Of a stretch of 64,000 nt of DNA, positions 9,201-18,900 are shown one piece after another. This DNA is from a virus, in IMG/VR virus record IMGVR_UViG_3300024252_000004, positions 1 through 64,000 of that record; one strand, 5' to 3'. Under the pieces are notes generated by a model, which saw only the letters and a program-made list of their open reading frames with translations, ran no database searches and was not told where the DNA came from. Numbering within the stretch: position 1 is the stretch's first letter; each line of letters opens with the position of its first letter. Made by a program: the position numbers and the translations under genes.

Positions 9201-10615
9201 ACATTACTACCACTCATGATTACGCCTCAGTAACTGGTGTTAGTTATATTAATTGGGTCATCAACTTTGATGGCGACGTAGGTTCTACCAGAAAAGATTA
9301 TTACGATGCACTGTATGAGAATGGGCTTTTGGTAGACTTTCCTGTAACAATTACTGGAGAGGGCGATTCTACGATCTTCAAACTCAGAGATAGTTTTGAG
9401 TTTTCAGACGGAACCTTGATTGGAAGAGGTCCCTTTGTTTTTGTTGGAAGTGCTTTTGCTCAGACAACAAAGCCGATCACTGCTCCGACCAGCGGGTTCA
9501 CATCAATTAAAGATATTCGATTTGAACAATCATCCATTGGCTTATTAGACTACAACATCTATGATCCAACAAGTGGTGACGCTCAGTTCTATGGTGTAGA
9601 CATTGAAAGCTGCATTTTCGATCTTGGTGATGATACTGATGGTGATATCGATATTGATGTTACAAAGACGGCGATTCTTTTCGGAGAAGAAAGTGATACC
9701 TCCAATGAGAAGGGCAACCTTACAATTTCTAAGTGCAAATTCCTCAGAGGATTTATTAGGACTGGAGATTTTGGAGCCTCCTTCCCAACCAGAATGAACA
9801 ACATTACTGTGATGGGATGCTCAATGTATGGAGAATTTGATGACGGTATGACTAAGGGTGATATATTCTCCTTAGACTCTGCTGACAGAGAAGAGGAACA
9901 CAACATCTGCTTTGTCGGAAATCAGCACTTCTCTAACCAAAACACTTTGGCGAGTGGAAATGGACCTGACATGATTGATGCCAAGGGCGGAGATCGTTGG
10001 GGCGAAAGATTCAGCAGAGACGTTCACGTTGGTGCTGAGCTGGATGTAAAGGGAGCTATTGTAACGGAGACTTCAGTTGAGTCTCCGACATACACTTACG
10101 ATGCCACAAAGACTTTTACACAGGTAATTACCTTTGAGCATGCAGTGAATGCTACCGGAGGACCCGCAAGCTATGCTACGAACAATGTAACTTATAGTTA
10201 CGTTTTCAATGTATCAAATGGTTTATGGTGGAGAATGGATATTCCTACCGGCGACTCTGCCTATGTAAGAATTTTCCCTCCAAGTGGAGTTACCATTGAG
10301 GATATTATAATCGGTGTAAGTAGAGGTACCACGTCGGCAACTCAATATGATTGGACTGCCGAGATCCATACGCAAGCTCTGGATTCAAGTGGTACAGCAT
10401 CAGTATGGGGATCATCAACCGTAACCTCAACAGAACAGGGGAGCGGTAATAAGCCAGTTATTGCCTCATTCACAGATATTAATTTAGCCGTCAACTCTGA
10501 CGATAATCTTTACTGGTTAGAAATCCTACATGATCAGGCGAGCACAGAAGAAGTATATTGGATCAAGATTGTTTACGATGTCAGTAACCTTGAAGAAACC
10601 CTTGGATTGTCATAA
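6281..10615 (+). CDS. Fibre-like virion protein A, paralogue of the next gene
   Basis: A 1444-residue protein. Residues 1 to about 125 form a conserved N-terminal attachment-like domain that is about three quarters identical to the start of the next gene product. Near residue 145 is an H-x-H motif (HVHPDAKNRH). The middle holds repeated beta-rich domains. From about residue 925 there is a segment starting GMGHFTDLRKALDY that opens a region typical of pectate-lyase-like beta helices. The last 170 residues form a separate beta-sandwich-like domain. It is probably a tail, collar or head fibre; no catalytic motif for a depolymerase was identified. A GAGAGG ribosome site lies at 6269-6274, and the 45-base gap before the gene may carry a promoter. 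Confidence 0.65.
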   Translation: MGKSKYPSQLDTSVEIPAVRDNILEVGSEVINSLRHAIFQIERTLGVNPQGASGNTVTSRLDKVVDGNGNIKKEALTQANVLAGPVTDADVSKVAAIRETKLKLDYPTKLLQSEISVLGNQIDALVSQLEDMNSILSVHVHPDAKNRHKATAISVETSTISTSSEATAELDGTDVQAVLSSLYDGHINYDGSDITETNRSHEAMQIFFDDTNVSALVPADNAQDAIEGAINAATLSQINHQDLYHANGFHRVSKIYSADDSTVGTPVISEETITFAKNVGDSDPTFLVTFSSPYEESELTVENGDVLTILDENDDDSLINGDYQIYKVSRDGDGYVESVNVFGTSTENSSASVVGTVRKAFRRKTNQAGLLVTARQSADLTSAKVLQVCDPNAVRVISRYIRPAEITASSNTLSIEVDETDTYDFELHDSTKTRQSIDSLIVKFNEKAAEDKIPLTAYRLDQEAGGSELVIAHIYPDESDNFRSLKLSQGSDDGITALGFSHIEDVKVVAVYGSPFSIKGKDYNGLVEKLDTTDLVFFAGLRTVSVGEGSTDFEEIGIREGDVLLISGSEEANDNGAFVIEAVNATELTLDNGQLPSGFTSSSGEDLRFLVYSNTLNIESITFKEVSGSFSCALVDVFMDENRSIFGQTAIEYATTLNGTNALFEIVDYSGELDGQTITLSIEKNDSGTGVDVSLDGGDALHVLGKDNYIKVCSGTYSVEFTLLIDDADEVYTWIDTNSTISTSVYTFKQLDTHSNLHIARVPFGSFSGRVIGGPEGTGRITSILEKGGLGVDDIATSAKYALIERPLDELRSNGVVKNVEISGVGLDDGKYQFTLSAGVFYVGGLRYDYPGGSYITDLDSGTYDKIFIFANTDGNICFEAALSAPACTSPASDSDVVSLYTLEYSSSTTYAYDMRLFITDLDLKVLNAVIVSNQPGMGHFTDLRKALDYTRRFSQIFPKAGTPSVHFKSGTYDITTTHDYASVTGVSYINWVINFDGDVGSTRKDYYDALYENGLLVDFPVTITGEGDSTIFKLRDSFEFSDGTLIGRGPFVFVGSAFAQTTKPITAPTSGFTSIKDIRFEQSSIGLLDYNIYDPTSGDAQFYGVDIESCIFDLGDDTDGDIDIDVTKTAILFGEESDTSNEKGNLTISKCKFLRGFIRTGDFGASFPTRMNNITVMGCSMYGEFDDGMTKGDIFSLDSADREEEHNICFVGNQHFSNQNTLASGNGPDMIDAKGGDRWGERFSRDVHVGAELDVKGAIVTETSVESPTYTYDATKTFTQVITFEHAVNATGGPASYATNNVTYSYVFNVSNGLWWRMDIPTGDSAYVRIFPPSGVTIEDIIIGVSRGTTSATQYDWTAEIHTQALDSSGTASVWGSSTVTSTEQGSGNKPVIASFTDINLAVNSDDNLYWLEILHDQASTEEVYWIKIVYDVSNLEETLGLS

Positions 10616-13600
10616 TGCCAAAATCTAATTACCCAGATAAAATAGACACATCGGTAGAGCTTCCGTTGGTTAGAGATAACATCACGGAGCTTAACTCCGA
10701 AGTTATTAATAGCATGATTCGTGCTATCATTCAAATTGAGAGAACCCTCGGTATTAACCCTCAGGGTTCAACTGGTAACACCGTTGCTACAAGAGTATCA
10801 AAGACTCTGGATGGCAATGGAAATATCAAGAAGGATGCCTTAACTCAGGCTAACGTATTGGCGGGACCAATATCTGATGCAGATGTTTCTAAGGTCGCAG
10901 CGATTAGGGAGTCTAAGCTTAAACTTGATTTTCCAACTAAATTACTTCAGGCAGAGGTATCCATTCTTGGAAATCAACTTGATGCTTTAATTCAACAGTT
11001 AGAACAGCTTAACTCTGAGTTCTCTGTTCACATTCATCCTGATGCAAAAAATCGACATACCGCTTTGGCTATCACAGTGGAGTCAGATATCGTTCAGGAA
11101 AGCTCTGTAGCTACCCTTGCCTTGGAAGATGGTACGGCTCAGGAAGCGTTTGAGAAAATCTACAATGCACACATCAACTACACCGGTGATAACATTTCCG
11201 AAACGAATACATCTCATCGTGCAGAACAGATATATTTCGATAAGGATGATGTCAGCGATGTAATTTTCGGAGATGACCTGCAAACTGCTATGGTAGATCT
11301 TGCTGGCTTGCAGTCCGCAGGAATCAGAAATTCTGCTTTGAACTTAAGTTCAAATGGCAGGGTCAGATCTGGTTCTTCAACCGATGGGTTTGCGGAGAAC
11401 AGTCTTGGAAAACTACTTTTAGAATCGTCTTCCGTAACATATACCCAGGCAGGTGGGGCCTCAAGGACCACTTTTGCCCTGACCTCGCCGATAGAGCCAG
11501 AAGAGGCCGTAAGTGAATTTGATATCCTTACACTTTCTAACTCTACGACAGAGGCCGATAATAAGGAATACCAGATTGCATCCGTGACATTGTCCGGAGA
11601 TAGCGTATCCTCAATAGATGTATATGGTGGCCCATTTGGCGACCCAGAAAGCGGCATTTCAATTACGATTAGTAAGCCTATCTATGGAGCTTACAATCGA
11701 AATGGTTTAAATTCTGTAGTCAGACCAAGAAACAACAGATCTAATACTCCTGATGTTGTCGTTGCAAATCCTGACGCAGCAACCATTATAACATCAGGAA
11801 TCATCCCTGGACTAATTACATCAGATGTATCTTCTTTTGATCTAACTATAGATGACGGAAGTGCTTTAACAATTGAAGCTTACCATAGCGACGAAACGAT
11901 TCAGACATTTGACACAATCGTGAATAGAATTAATGAGCAATTCGTAGATCAACACCTCCCTGTCTTGGCATTCAAGGCAAAGGTTGGTGCTTGTTATGAA
12001 CTTGCCTTAACACATATGGTTCCTAACTTCGCAGGAGATGTAAAGAATAGGACCTTAATGGTGTCAGCAGCATCAACTACTGACGCCTCAGCAGAGCTTG
12101 GCTTTACAGACGTTTTAGATACAGAGTATCAGGGCGCAACAGGTAACAACGTTCATATCAATGGACACCTTCTATCTAATTTCGGAAAAATCATTATTCT
12201 TGACAGCACTGACGCAGAGCTTGTTCGGGGTTCATCTAACGTTGGATTATTCTCAGGAACCTTTGAGGCTCTCGGGGTAAGGGATGGAGACACACTTGTT
12301 GTCACAAATTCTGAAGACTCAACTGATGATGGGGCTTACAGGGTTAGAGAAGTTAATGGAGACACGGTTACCGTAGATTATGATGACGGCACATTCGATG
12401 GTGCAATGGGAGATACGTCTGCTGTTTATATCATCAGAAATGCCGCAGTCATTAATGAACTTACATTTACAGAATCAGTATCTGCAAATGGCTCAATCCT
12501 TTTCGATGTCTTCATGGATCAGGAAAAAGATGTCAATTACAAAAAGAGAATGGAAGTTGGTGGTGCATTGAGTTCAGGTTCATTCACTGCGGCAGTTGCG
12601 GATATATCAAGAGGGTTTATTATTGGCGGAGAGACTGGAGAGGTTGCAGTAGGAACCGATGGTTATGCATATGTGACAGGTCCAGACTCTCAGGTTGGAG
12701 AATCATTATTCGTTGGAGCAACAGGAACTTACAAGATTCGTTCTTCGGACACATTAGAATACATTTTGCTTGAGGTAAATGCTACAGGAAATCCATCTTC
12801 TCCAATCTCAGTAGATCTCTACGGCTTTGATGAAGTAGCCGATCATAACTACAGACTCAGCAGAGGACTGTTTGGAACATCTCTCGGCATTATCTTAGGA
12901 ACTTCTTCTGATGTAGGTGTGCCAGTACTTAGAGACAAGAGAATCAGCGGAACAATGGATGACACCATCGTCGCAGAGCCTATGCTTGAAAAGTATATCG
13001 AAGGCCCAAGAAACGAATTAAGAGCTTCCGGTATCATATCAGGATTGGGTGTGAGCGCAGTGACCGATGGTGGCACATATTACACGTTCGATGTATCAGC
13101 CGGAGTAGCGGTAGTTAATGGTATCAGATACGAGTACCCAGGAGTTCTTGGGTTCAGGGTAGACTTTACAGACTCATTCTATGTCGCTCTTGATGATAGA
13201 GGATGCATAATTGCTGGAGAGGAAATTGGGAATCCGGGTGGTGCAGATACTGCTGCTGGACTTTCAAACGTATCTCCATTCCACACAAGGAACGTAGCTC
13301 ACTTAGGGTATGTGGATTCATCAGATGACTCCCTAATTGATTTGAGGTTCTTTGTCAGCAGACTTGATTACAAGATGGCGAACCACATTGTCGTATCTTC
13401 TGAGCAGGATCACGGACACTTCACGACCCTGAATGATGCGGTTGATTATCTTAGAAGATTCACTGGAGTCTTCAACACCCTTGGAACACCGAAGATTTTA
13501 ATCGGGCCAGGAGAGTTTGAGTTCTCATCTCAGATAGTGATTGACTACGATCTTCTTATCGAAGGTAGTGGGCCATCTACTGTTCTTAGAAAGGTATCAG

Positions 13601-14181
13601 GAAGCACTCTTGGAAATGGAAAAGTACCGAGCGGAAGCGACATCTTTATGAGCCGCGCCCTTTTCTTGGTAGGAACTGATGCGGAGACAGCTTCAAGTAG
13701 GATTGAAAGTGGAGTAACGTTTAGAGATTTCACATATGAATCTAATGGTTTAACTAATGTAGGAATTGTAATTGCAATTGCTCAGGACCTTGATGCGTCT
13801 CCAGATGCAGCATTCAGAGTTGAGAATATTAACTTCGAAGGACCAGACACAATGGATGGTTCCGTAGCTGATGCTTCAAAGATTGGAGAGTATGCGGTAT
13901 ACATGGGTCAACAAGATCCGACAACAGGTTCTCCGGATTCAAGCTTGAATATGGGTAACTTAATTTTCAGAGGAAATTATTTAAACAAGATGGGACTTGG
14001 CAATGGAGCAATTTACTTCACAGAGTCTTCATCATCAACATTTAAGGATGTCGTAGTTGTTGGAAACATTGGACAAGACTTATCTCCGAACGTAGGTAAC
14101 ACGTCAGTGACTATCTTAGAGGTTCCATCAACACCGACTTCCACAAGATTCGTAGAGACTGGAAACGCAGTCTCCGATTGA
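10615..14181 (+). CDS. Fibre-like virion protein B, paralogue of the previous gene
   Basis: A 1188-residue protein beginning with the same N-terminal domain as the previous product, including runs such as GNGNIKK and LTQANVLAGP, and the same H-x-H motif (HIHPDAKNRH). The beta-rich middle domains also match in order. The C-terminal region has GHFTTLNDAVDYLRRF and then strand-turn repeats of a beta-helix type, but lacks the final beta-sandwich of the first paralogue. The start codon overlaps the upstream stop (TAATG). Tandem duplication followed by divergence of the distal part is the simplest explanation; the two may form related trimers or hetero-oligomers on the virion. Confidence 0.65.
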   Translation: MPKSNYPDKIDTSVELPLVRDNITELNSEVINSMIRAIIQIERTLGINPQGSTGNTVATRVSKTLDGNGNIKKDALTQANVLAGPISDADVSKVAAIRESKLKLDFPTKLLQAEVSILGNQLDALIQQLEQLNSEFSVHIHPDAKNRHTALAITVESDIVQESSVATLALEDGTAQEAFEKIYNAHINYTGDNISETNTSHRAEQIYFDKDDVSDVIFGDDLQTAMVDLAGLQSAGIRNSALNLSSNGRVRSGSSTDGFAENSLGKLLLESSSVTYTQAGGASRTTFALTSPIEPEEAVSEFDILTLSNSTTEADNKEYQIASVTLSGDSVSSIDVYGGPFGDPESGISITISKPIYGAYNRNGLNSVVRPRNNRSNTPDVVVANPDAATIITSGIIPGLITSDVSSFDLTIDDGSALTIEAYHSDETIQTFDTIVNRINEQFVDQHLPVLAFKAKVGACYELALTHMVPNFAGDVKNRTLMVSAASTTDASAELGFTDVLDTEYQGATGNNVHINGHLLSNFGKIIILDSTDAELVRGSSNVGLFSGTFEALGVRDGDTLVVTNSEDSTDDGAYRVREVNGDTVTVDYDDGTFDGAMGDTSAVYIIRNAAVINELTFTESVSANGSILFDVFMDQEKDVNYKKRMEVGGALSSGSFTAAVADISRGFIIGGETGEVAVGTDGYAYVTGPDSQVGESLFVGATGTYKIRSSDTLEYILLEVNATGNPSSPISVDLYGFDEVADHNYRLSRGLFGTSLGIILGTSSDVGVPVLRDKRISGTMDDTIVAEPMLEKYIEGPRNELRASGIISGLGVSAVTDGGTYYTFDVSAGVAVVNGIRYEYPGVLGFRVDFTDSFYVALDDRGCIIAGEEIGNPGGADTAAGLSNVSPFHTRNVAHLGYVDSSDDSLIDLRFFVSRLDYKMANHIVVSSEQDHGHFTTLNDAVDYLRRFTGVFNTLGTPKILIGPGEFEFSSQIVIDYDLLIEGSGPSTVLRKVSGSTLGNGKVPSGSDIFMSRALFLVGTDAETASSRIESGVTFRDFTYESNGLTNVGIVIAIAQDLDASPDAAFRVENINFEGPDTMDGSVADASKIGEYAVYMGQQDPTTGSPDSSLNMGNLIFRGNYLNKMGLGNGAIYFTESSSSTFKDVVVVGNIGQDLSPNVGNTSVTILEVPSTPTSTRFVETGNAVSD

Positions 14182-14192
14182 TAGGAGATCGA

Positions 14193-14699
14193 ATGAGTGA
14201 GAAGACACGAGAGCAATCTGCTGTTGATGTTATCTATGAGATGAAAAGTCTCGTTGAGAAGCTGGACAAGAAGTTAGACATTCTTGACGGAAACATCAAA
14301 CTGTTGAACAATAAAGTTGTAAAGCTTCAAAAGACCGTGAACAACCTGACTTTGGCTCCTGCTCCCGCAGCAAAACCTAAGGCAGCATTGAAATCTCAGA
14401 AACCTGAGGAACCGAATATAATAAGGACTGGTAAGCGTTCTGATAAATATGTGACCGGACCTATTAGAACCTTTGGCAAGATTATGTCAAAGGGTAGGAA
14501 GCCCATTCCGGACGTACAAGTGGCGGTGTTCAACGAGCAGAACGAGGTTATCAAGACGAGGAAGACAGACTCCAAGGGGTATTGGGAGGTCAGATTGCCG
14601 GAAGGCAGATATGGTGTGCAGTATACACACAAGAAATTTAAGCCGATTAATATCACAATCGAGCTTGACAAAAGCATTACTGAATATGAGGTGAAATAA
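14193..14699 (+). CDS. Coiled-coil protein with carboxypeptidase-regulatory-like domain
   Basis: A 168-residue protein read from the ATG at 14193, which has AGGAG at 14183-14187; an in-frame TTG at 14178 would place the ribosome site inside the gene and is rejected. Residues about 10-55 form a heptad-like coiled coil, 57-70 are an Ala/Pro/Lys linker, and about 95-165 form a beta-sandwich with the pattern of a carboxypeptidase regulatory-like domain (KPIPDVQVAVF, then TDSKGYWEVRLPEGRYGV). Such domains are protein- or glycan-facing modules in virion decorations. It may sit on or help assemble the neighbouring fibres. Confidence 0.6.
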   Translation: MSEKTREQSAVDVIYEMKSLVEKLDKKLDILDGNIKLLNNKVVKLQKTVNNLTLAPAPAAKPKAALKSQKPEEPNIIRTGKRSDKYVTGPIRTFGKIMSKGRKPIPDVQVAVFNEQNEVIKTRKTDSKGYWEVRLPEGRYGVQYTHKKFKPINITIELDKSITEYEVK

Positions 14700-14700
14700 T

Positions 14701-15003
14701 ATGCTGGTATTGAGATTTAATTTACCACGGAATAGACGTGGAGAAGAGTTCGGGGATTTGATTAAAAATCTTGTAAATCATATTGATAGTGATTTGGGGT
14801 TTGAAGAGGTGAAGGTTATGGTGGATAGGGACACGGTAGAGATAACTACTAAACCTGACTCACATAGTGGAAAAGTAGAAGATGATCTTATCTCAGTTGA
14901 ACTTATGGTATCGAGGAATATGGTTATTAATAACTCTACTATAGGTGAAGACGAAAGTTATCAGGCAATAAAGTCTGAACTGAAACGATTCATTAAAGAA
15001 TAG
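14701..15003 (+). CDS. Hypothetical protein, tail-terminator-adjacent
   Basis: A 100-residue alpha-beta protein with an arginine-rich N-terminal turn (PRNRRGEEFGD) and a likely helix at about residues 14-30, followed by strands with alternating hydrophobic residues and a charged C-terminal helix. It starts one base after the upstream stop and ends 14 bases before the next gene. No family is recognised. Its position before the likely tail terminator suggests a small neck or tail-completion component, but nothing in the sequence proves that. Confidence 0.55.
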   Translation: MLVLRFNLPRNRRGEEFGDLIKNLVNHIDSDLGFEEVKVMVDRDTVEITTKPDSHSGKVEDDLISVELMVSRNMVINNSTIGEDESYQAIKSELKRFIKE

Positions 15004-15017
15004 CAGGTAGACAGCAC

Positions 15018-15833
15018 ATGGCAAATGATCTTCAAAATTTACCCGGAACAGGTTTAAATGGAGATCATAGGGTATACTCAAATTTCTTTAGCGATAACTA
15101 TATCATACAACAGGTATGCATTGTTCAGCCAAAGAATTTGCTTATTGACGTGCTCAGAAGAAGATTTAAGCAGGACAATATCTACACCTACAGGACGGAT
15201 GAATTTGGTTTTCCATTGACTCCTGACATGACAGGTGGAGATATTGATAGTGAAGATACCACTAAGATTGTCATCTCTGATGTATACAGATATGATGTAA
15301 AATTCTATCCTGCAATCACGGTGAAGACGGGTGGCGGATCCTACAAGGCTCTGTCTATGAACCAAAACGCAACCTTCAAGTATCGAAAGGATGTTGTAGA
15401 AAATGATTATGGGAAATTGGTCGAGATAAAGACTCCTACACATAGGGTATATGCCGGACTGTGGGATATGAGCTTCGACGTAACCATATACTCAGAAAGC
15501 CATACAGAGCTTGAAGAGCTTACAGAAATTGTATCGACTGAGCTTCAGTATGTATCGTGGAACGATCTTCGTGCCAATGGATTATTTATTCAGGGCACAT
15601 CAATTTCCGCCGAAAACGCTGAGCCATATGCTAATGACTATGTGTACAGTCATACGGTTACATTAAAAACTCTGACTGAATGGAGAGCTGAAATTCCACT
15701 GGACAATGTAATCGAGAAGATAGTATTTTATTTCGATTCGACAAGGACTCCAATTCCACCGAACGCAACAGCAGAAGATGCGCAGCAACTTATGTTTGAT
15801 GATGTTCTGGAAATAGTCTCGATAGAGATATAA
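15018..15833 (+). CDS. Probable tail terminator / tail completion protein
   Basis: A 271-residue alpha-beta protein lying immediately before the sheath gene, the position of the tail terminator in many myoviruses. It contains a long central helix (SHTELEELTEIVSTELQYV), flanking beta strands, a proline-rich turn (RTPIPPNATAEDAQQL) and an acidic C-terminus. The assignment rests on gene order and overall fold pattern, not on a strong sequence signature. Terminators cap the tube and sheath and form the junction with the neck. AGCAGGTAG precedes the start. Confidence 0.5.
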   Translation: MANDLQNLPGTGLNGDHRVYSNFFSDNYIIQQVCIVQPKNLLIDVLRRRFKQDNIYTYRTDEFGFPLTPDMTGGDIDSEDTTKIVISDVYRYDVKFYPAITVKTGGGSYKALSMNQNATFKYRKDVVENDYGKLVEIKTPTHRVYAGLWDMSFDVTIYSESHTELEELTEIVSTELQYVSWNDLRANGLFIQGTSISAENAEPYANDYVYSHTVTLKTLTEWRAEIPLDNVIEKIVFYFDSTRTPIPPNATAEDAQQLMFDDVLEIVSIEI

Positions 15834-15900
15834 TTTAACCTACTAATATAAAAGAATTCAAATGAATCAGTCTGATCGAATATTTCGGAGGAATTAATCA
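15834..15900 (+). promoter_or_regulatory. Leader of the sheath gene, candidate late promoter
   Basis: A 67-base non-coding gap, one of the longer gaps in the window, directly before the highly expressed sheath gene. It holds TATAAAA at 15847-15853, loosely like T4-type late promoter cores, and CTACTAATA at 15840-15848, a 9-mer also found in the leader at 52076-52084. A good ribosome site GGAGGA is at 15887-15892, eight bases from the start. The promoter reading is a guess from position and sequence. Confidence 0.3.
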
Positions 15901-18900
15901 ATGCCTAATTTTCCAGGTCAAAGCGGATATCAAACCCCTAAAGTGATTGCAAGGGATAGAGTTGTATCCAGAGGTGTATCTATCCCTGGAGGTCTAAGGT
16001 TACCCTGCATCGTCGGTGAGGGTCTTAAAGAAGAAATCATAGTAGCATCTGCCGTTGGCGGTGGTGCTGATGGTAGTTCTGATTGCAGCCCTACAGGTTC
16101 AGGAGAAGGTAAATTCTTCGAGCTTGGAGTTGAAACTGTAGTTAGCGGTCGTACAGAGTTACGCCTTAATGGTACCTTACTATATGGTACCGAAGATGAA
16201 ATCGATGCTAACGGTTTCAGCAAAGAATTTGACTATAGAGTTGACCCAGACACCGGTTGCCTTGAGTTACAAGGTGCATCTATTGGGGATCAGGACGGAA
16301 AGAGCTACTCAGCAAGCTCTCTCAGCACAGGTACAGGAGTTATCATCGATGGCACCTGCGGTACTTTTGATTTAGTATCAGTTGTTGACGATTCCGCTCC
16401 TGCCGAAAGATGGACTGTAAGATGCGTAAGCGTCATTAGAGATTCAAATGGCGACCCGGTACCGGGCAAAGCTAAGTTCACATTAACAGGCTCCCTTTCT
16501 GGTCAATTAAGAGACGAGAGTGGTGGCGCAATCCTGTTCGACAGTGATTACAAAACCGGTACAGCAGGCGCTGTTTCCGGAACTGACGACATTTGTGCTG
16601 ACTCATTCATCGTAGCTGATAGCTCCGACTTTGAAGTTGGTTCTGCCGTGCTCAATGCCGGTGATGATTCTACTGGAACAACTGATACCTTCGAATTCCT
16701 TGGCGACTTGGTAACTCAGGGTCAGGCGCTTCCAGGTGATAGTCTCTGCATCGACGGTTACATTGGAATCGAAATCGATGAGATTGAATACGATACAAGC
16801 ACAGGAATCACAACCCTCACACTTGAAACAGACTCTCTTTCGACTGGTGCCCTTGGTATCGATTGGGAGATTAGAGCAAATGATCTCTTTATTGATGACG
16901 ACTCTGTAGCTCACAATGGCGTAACTGGAGCCCCAGCTACCGCAGGTGAGTTTGCCGCATCCGATATTGGAAAGGTTCTTATGATTTGCAGTGGAGATTC
17001 CGTTGGCAAATACGAGATTACCTCGATCACCTCTTCGAGAAGAATAAGGGTGGCACAATTTGGAGACCTAACGGCAGGCTTCCCAGCGATGGCTGATGAT
17101 GACGCAGATGGACTTGCAGAAACAGGTCTAACATGGCATCTTCTTCAGGACAATGGAATCCTATTGTTCGCTATTGATGAAGGAACAGTACCTTATGCAG
17201 TCGGAGATAAATTCTTTATCGATGTAGACTCAAGGGTTCTTGCAGCAGGTGATGAACTTGAAGCAAGATATGTATCTACTCTCGATCTGAACGATCCTGA
17301 GTTCTTCACCAGTGCAAACGAATTGGTAGCCAAGCATGGAACACCAAGCTTAACTAACACAGTGTCTCTTGCCGCACAAATGGCATTTGAGAACGGTGCT
17401 CCAGGCGTCTGGGCAGTTCAAGCTGCACCGGCATTGCCTGCGAGAACATCCCAGACTCTTGTAGAGGAAAGGGATAGTAACGGCGACGGTGGATTTAACG
17501 CTTGCGGTGGAAATGCAGATGACTGCGAGATTGACGATCTTAAGTTCATCATCCCAAGACCTCTTGAGGGATTGAAGAATGCGAAACCAGATGGTGACAC
17601 TCAGGTTAACATCTTCGTGGTCAGAGACGACGAAGAGACTCAGATTTTCCCGAACAAAGTTTCCTTCTACAACTCACAGTTTGATAGTTCAGTAGGACAG
17701 AACACTTTCATTACAAGTTCTGACTATACTTTCTCTTACACAGTTGTTAACACTGATACAGAGATTATCGCACAAGGTTATGACGGCGCTCTAACCTCCG
17801 CAGACGGAACATTCTCTACTGATGAGGTAGATTTTGATGCCGAGCATGTAGGTGCAATCATTGTTGTCCAGGCAGTTGAAGATGTTGACGGAGTTGTTTA
17901 CACAACCGCAGACGACATCAGCACATATCTCTTTGGAAACACAAGCACAGGCGTAGAGCTTATCGTTAAGTCAATCGAGGACGACAACACAGTTGATGTT
18001 CTTGGTAACGATGATGACGAAACAGCAATTATCGCTAACGGTTATGACATTCAGTTCTTTATCAAGGACGAAAGTGACACAACCAATACCAGCGCAGCAC
18101 TGATGCTACACAAGGACCTTGTAGATAGTGGAACCCTACAGGATGGCGACGGTCTTAGGATCTCTTACATCGATGAACTCGATGCAGACTTCTACGATGT
18201 CAACTGGTTCGAGGCTCTTGAGTCTCTCGAAGCAATTGATTGCCAGATTGTTGTTCCTGTTCCAACACAGAATAAGAGTGGAATCTTCAGAGCCACAGTA
18301 AATCACGTAGAGACAATGTCTTCTATCGCGATTCAGAAAGAAAGAGTTGCTCTCATTGGTGCGATGCAGGGTGTTACTGCTGACGCATTGATTGGTAACG
18401 AAGAAGTTGCAGTCGAGGACATCGGAGTTCTTGAAGGAATCCAGGGCGACGACGCCGAAGAGGTTCTTGATGGAAACACCGAAGACTTGGTGAACTACAA
18501 GTTAAGCGATAACTTCACGACTAAAAGAGCTATGTACTTCTGGCCTGACAGGATTGTCAGAAATGTTGCAGGAACAAATACCTACATCGATGGATTCTAC
18601 ATTGGTGCAGCAGCAGCCGGTTGGTTCTCTTCACAGCAGAACGTCGCGATTCCTTTGACTAACAAAGAACTTTCAGGATTCTCTATCCTTAGAGATAAGA
18701 AGCTTAAGCCACTCACCATGAATCAACTTGGTGGTGTCGGAGCAACTATTTTGCAGCCTATCACAGGCGGCGGAAAAGTGATCAATGGAAGAACCACAAG
18801 TCAGTCCGGATTTATTGAAGATGAGGAAATTTCCATAATCTTTATTAGAGACAGAGTAAAGGAAGTTCTGAGACAAGGTCTCCAGAGTTTCATTGGTACG

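Noticed and set aside
14178-14192. TTG start for the coiled-coil/regulatory-like protein
   Set aside because: The AGGAG site lies downstream of this TTG and fits the ATG at 14193.
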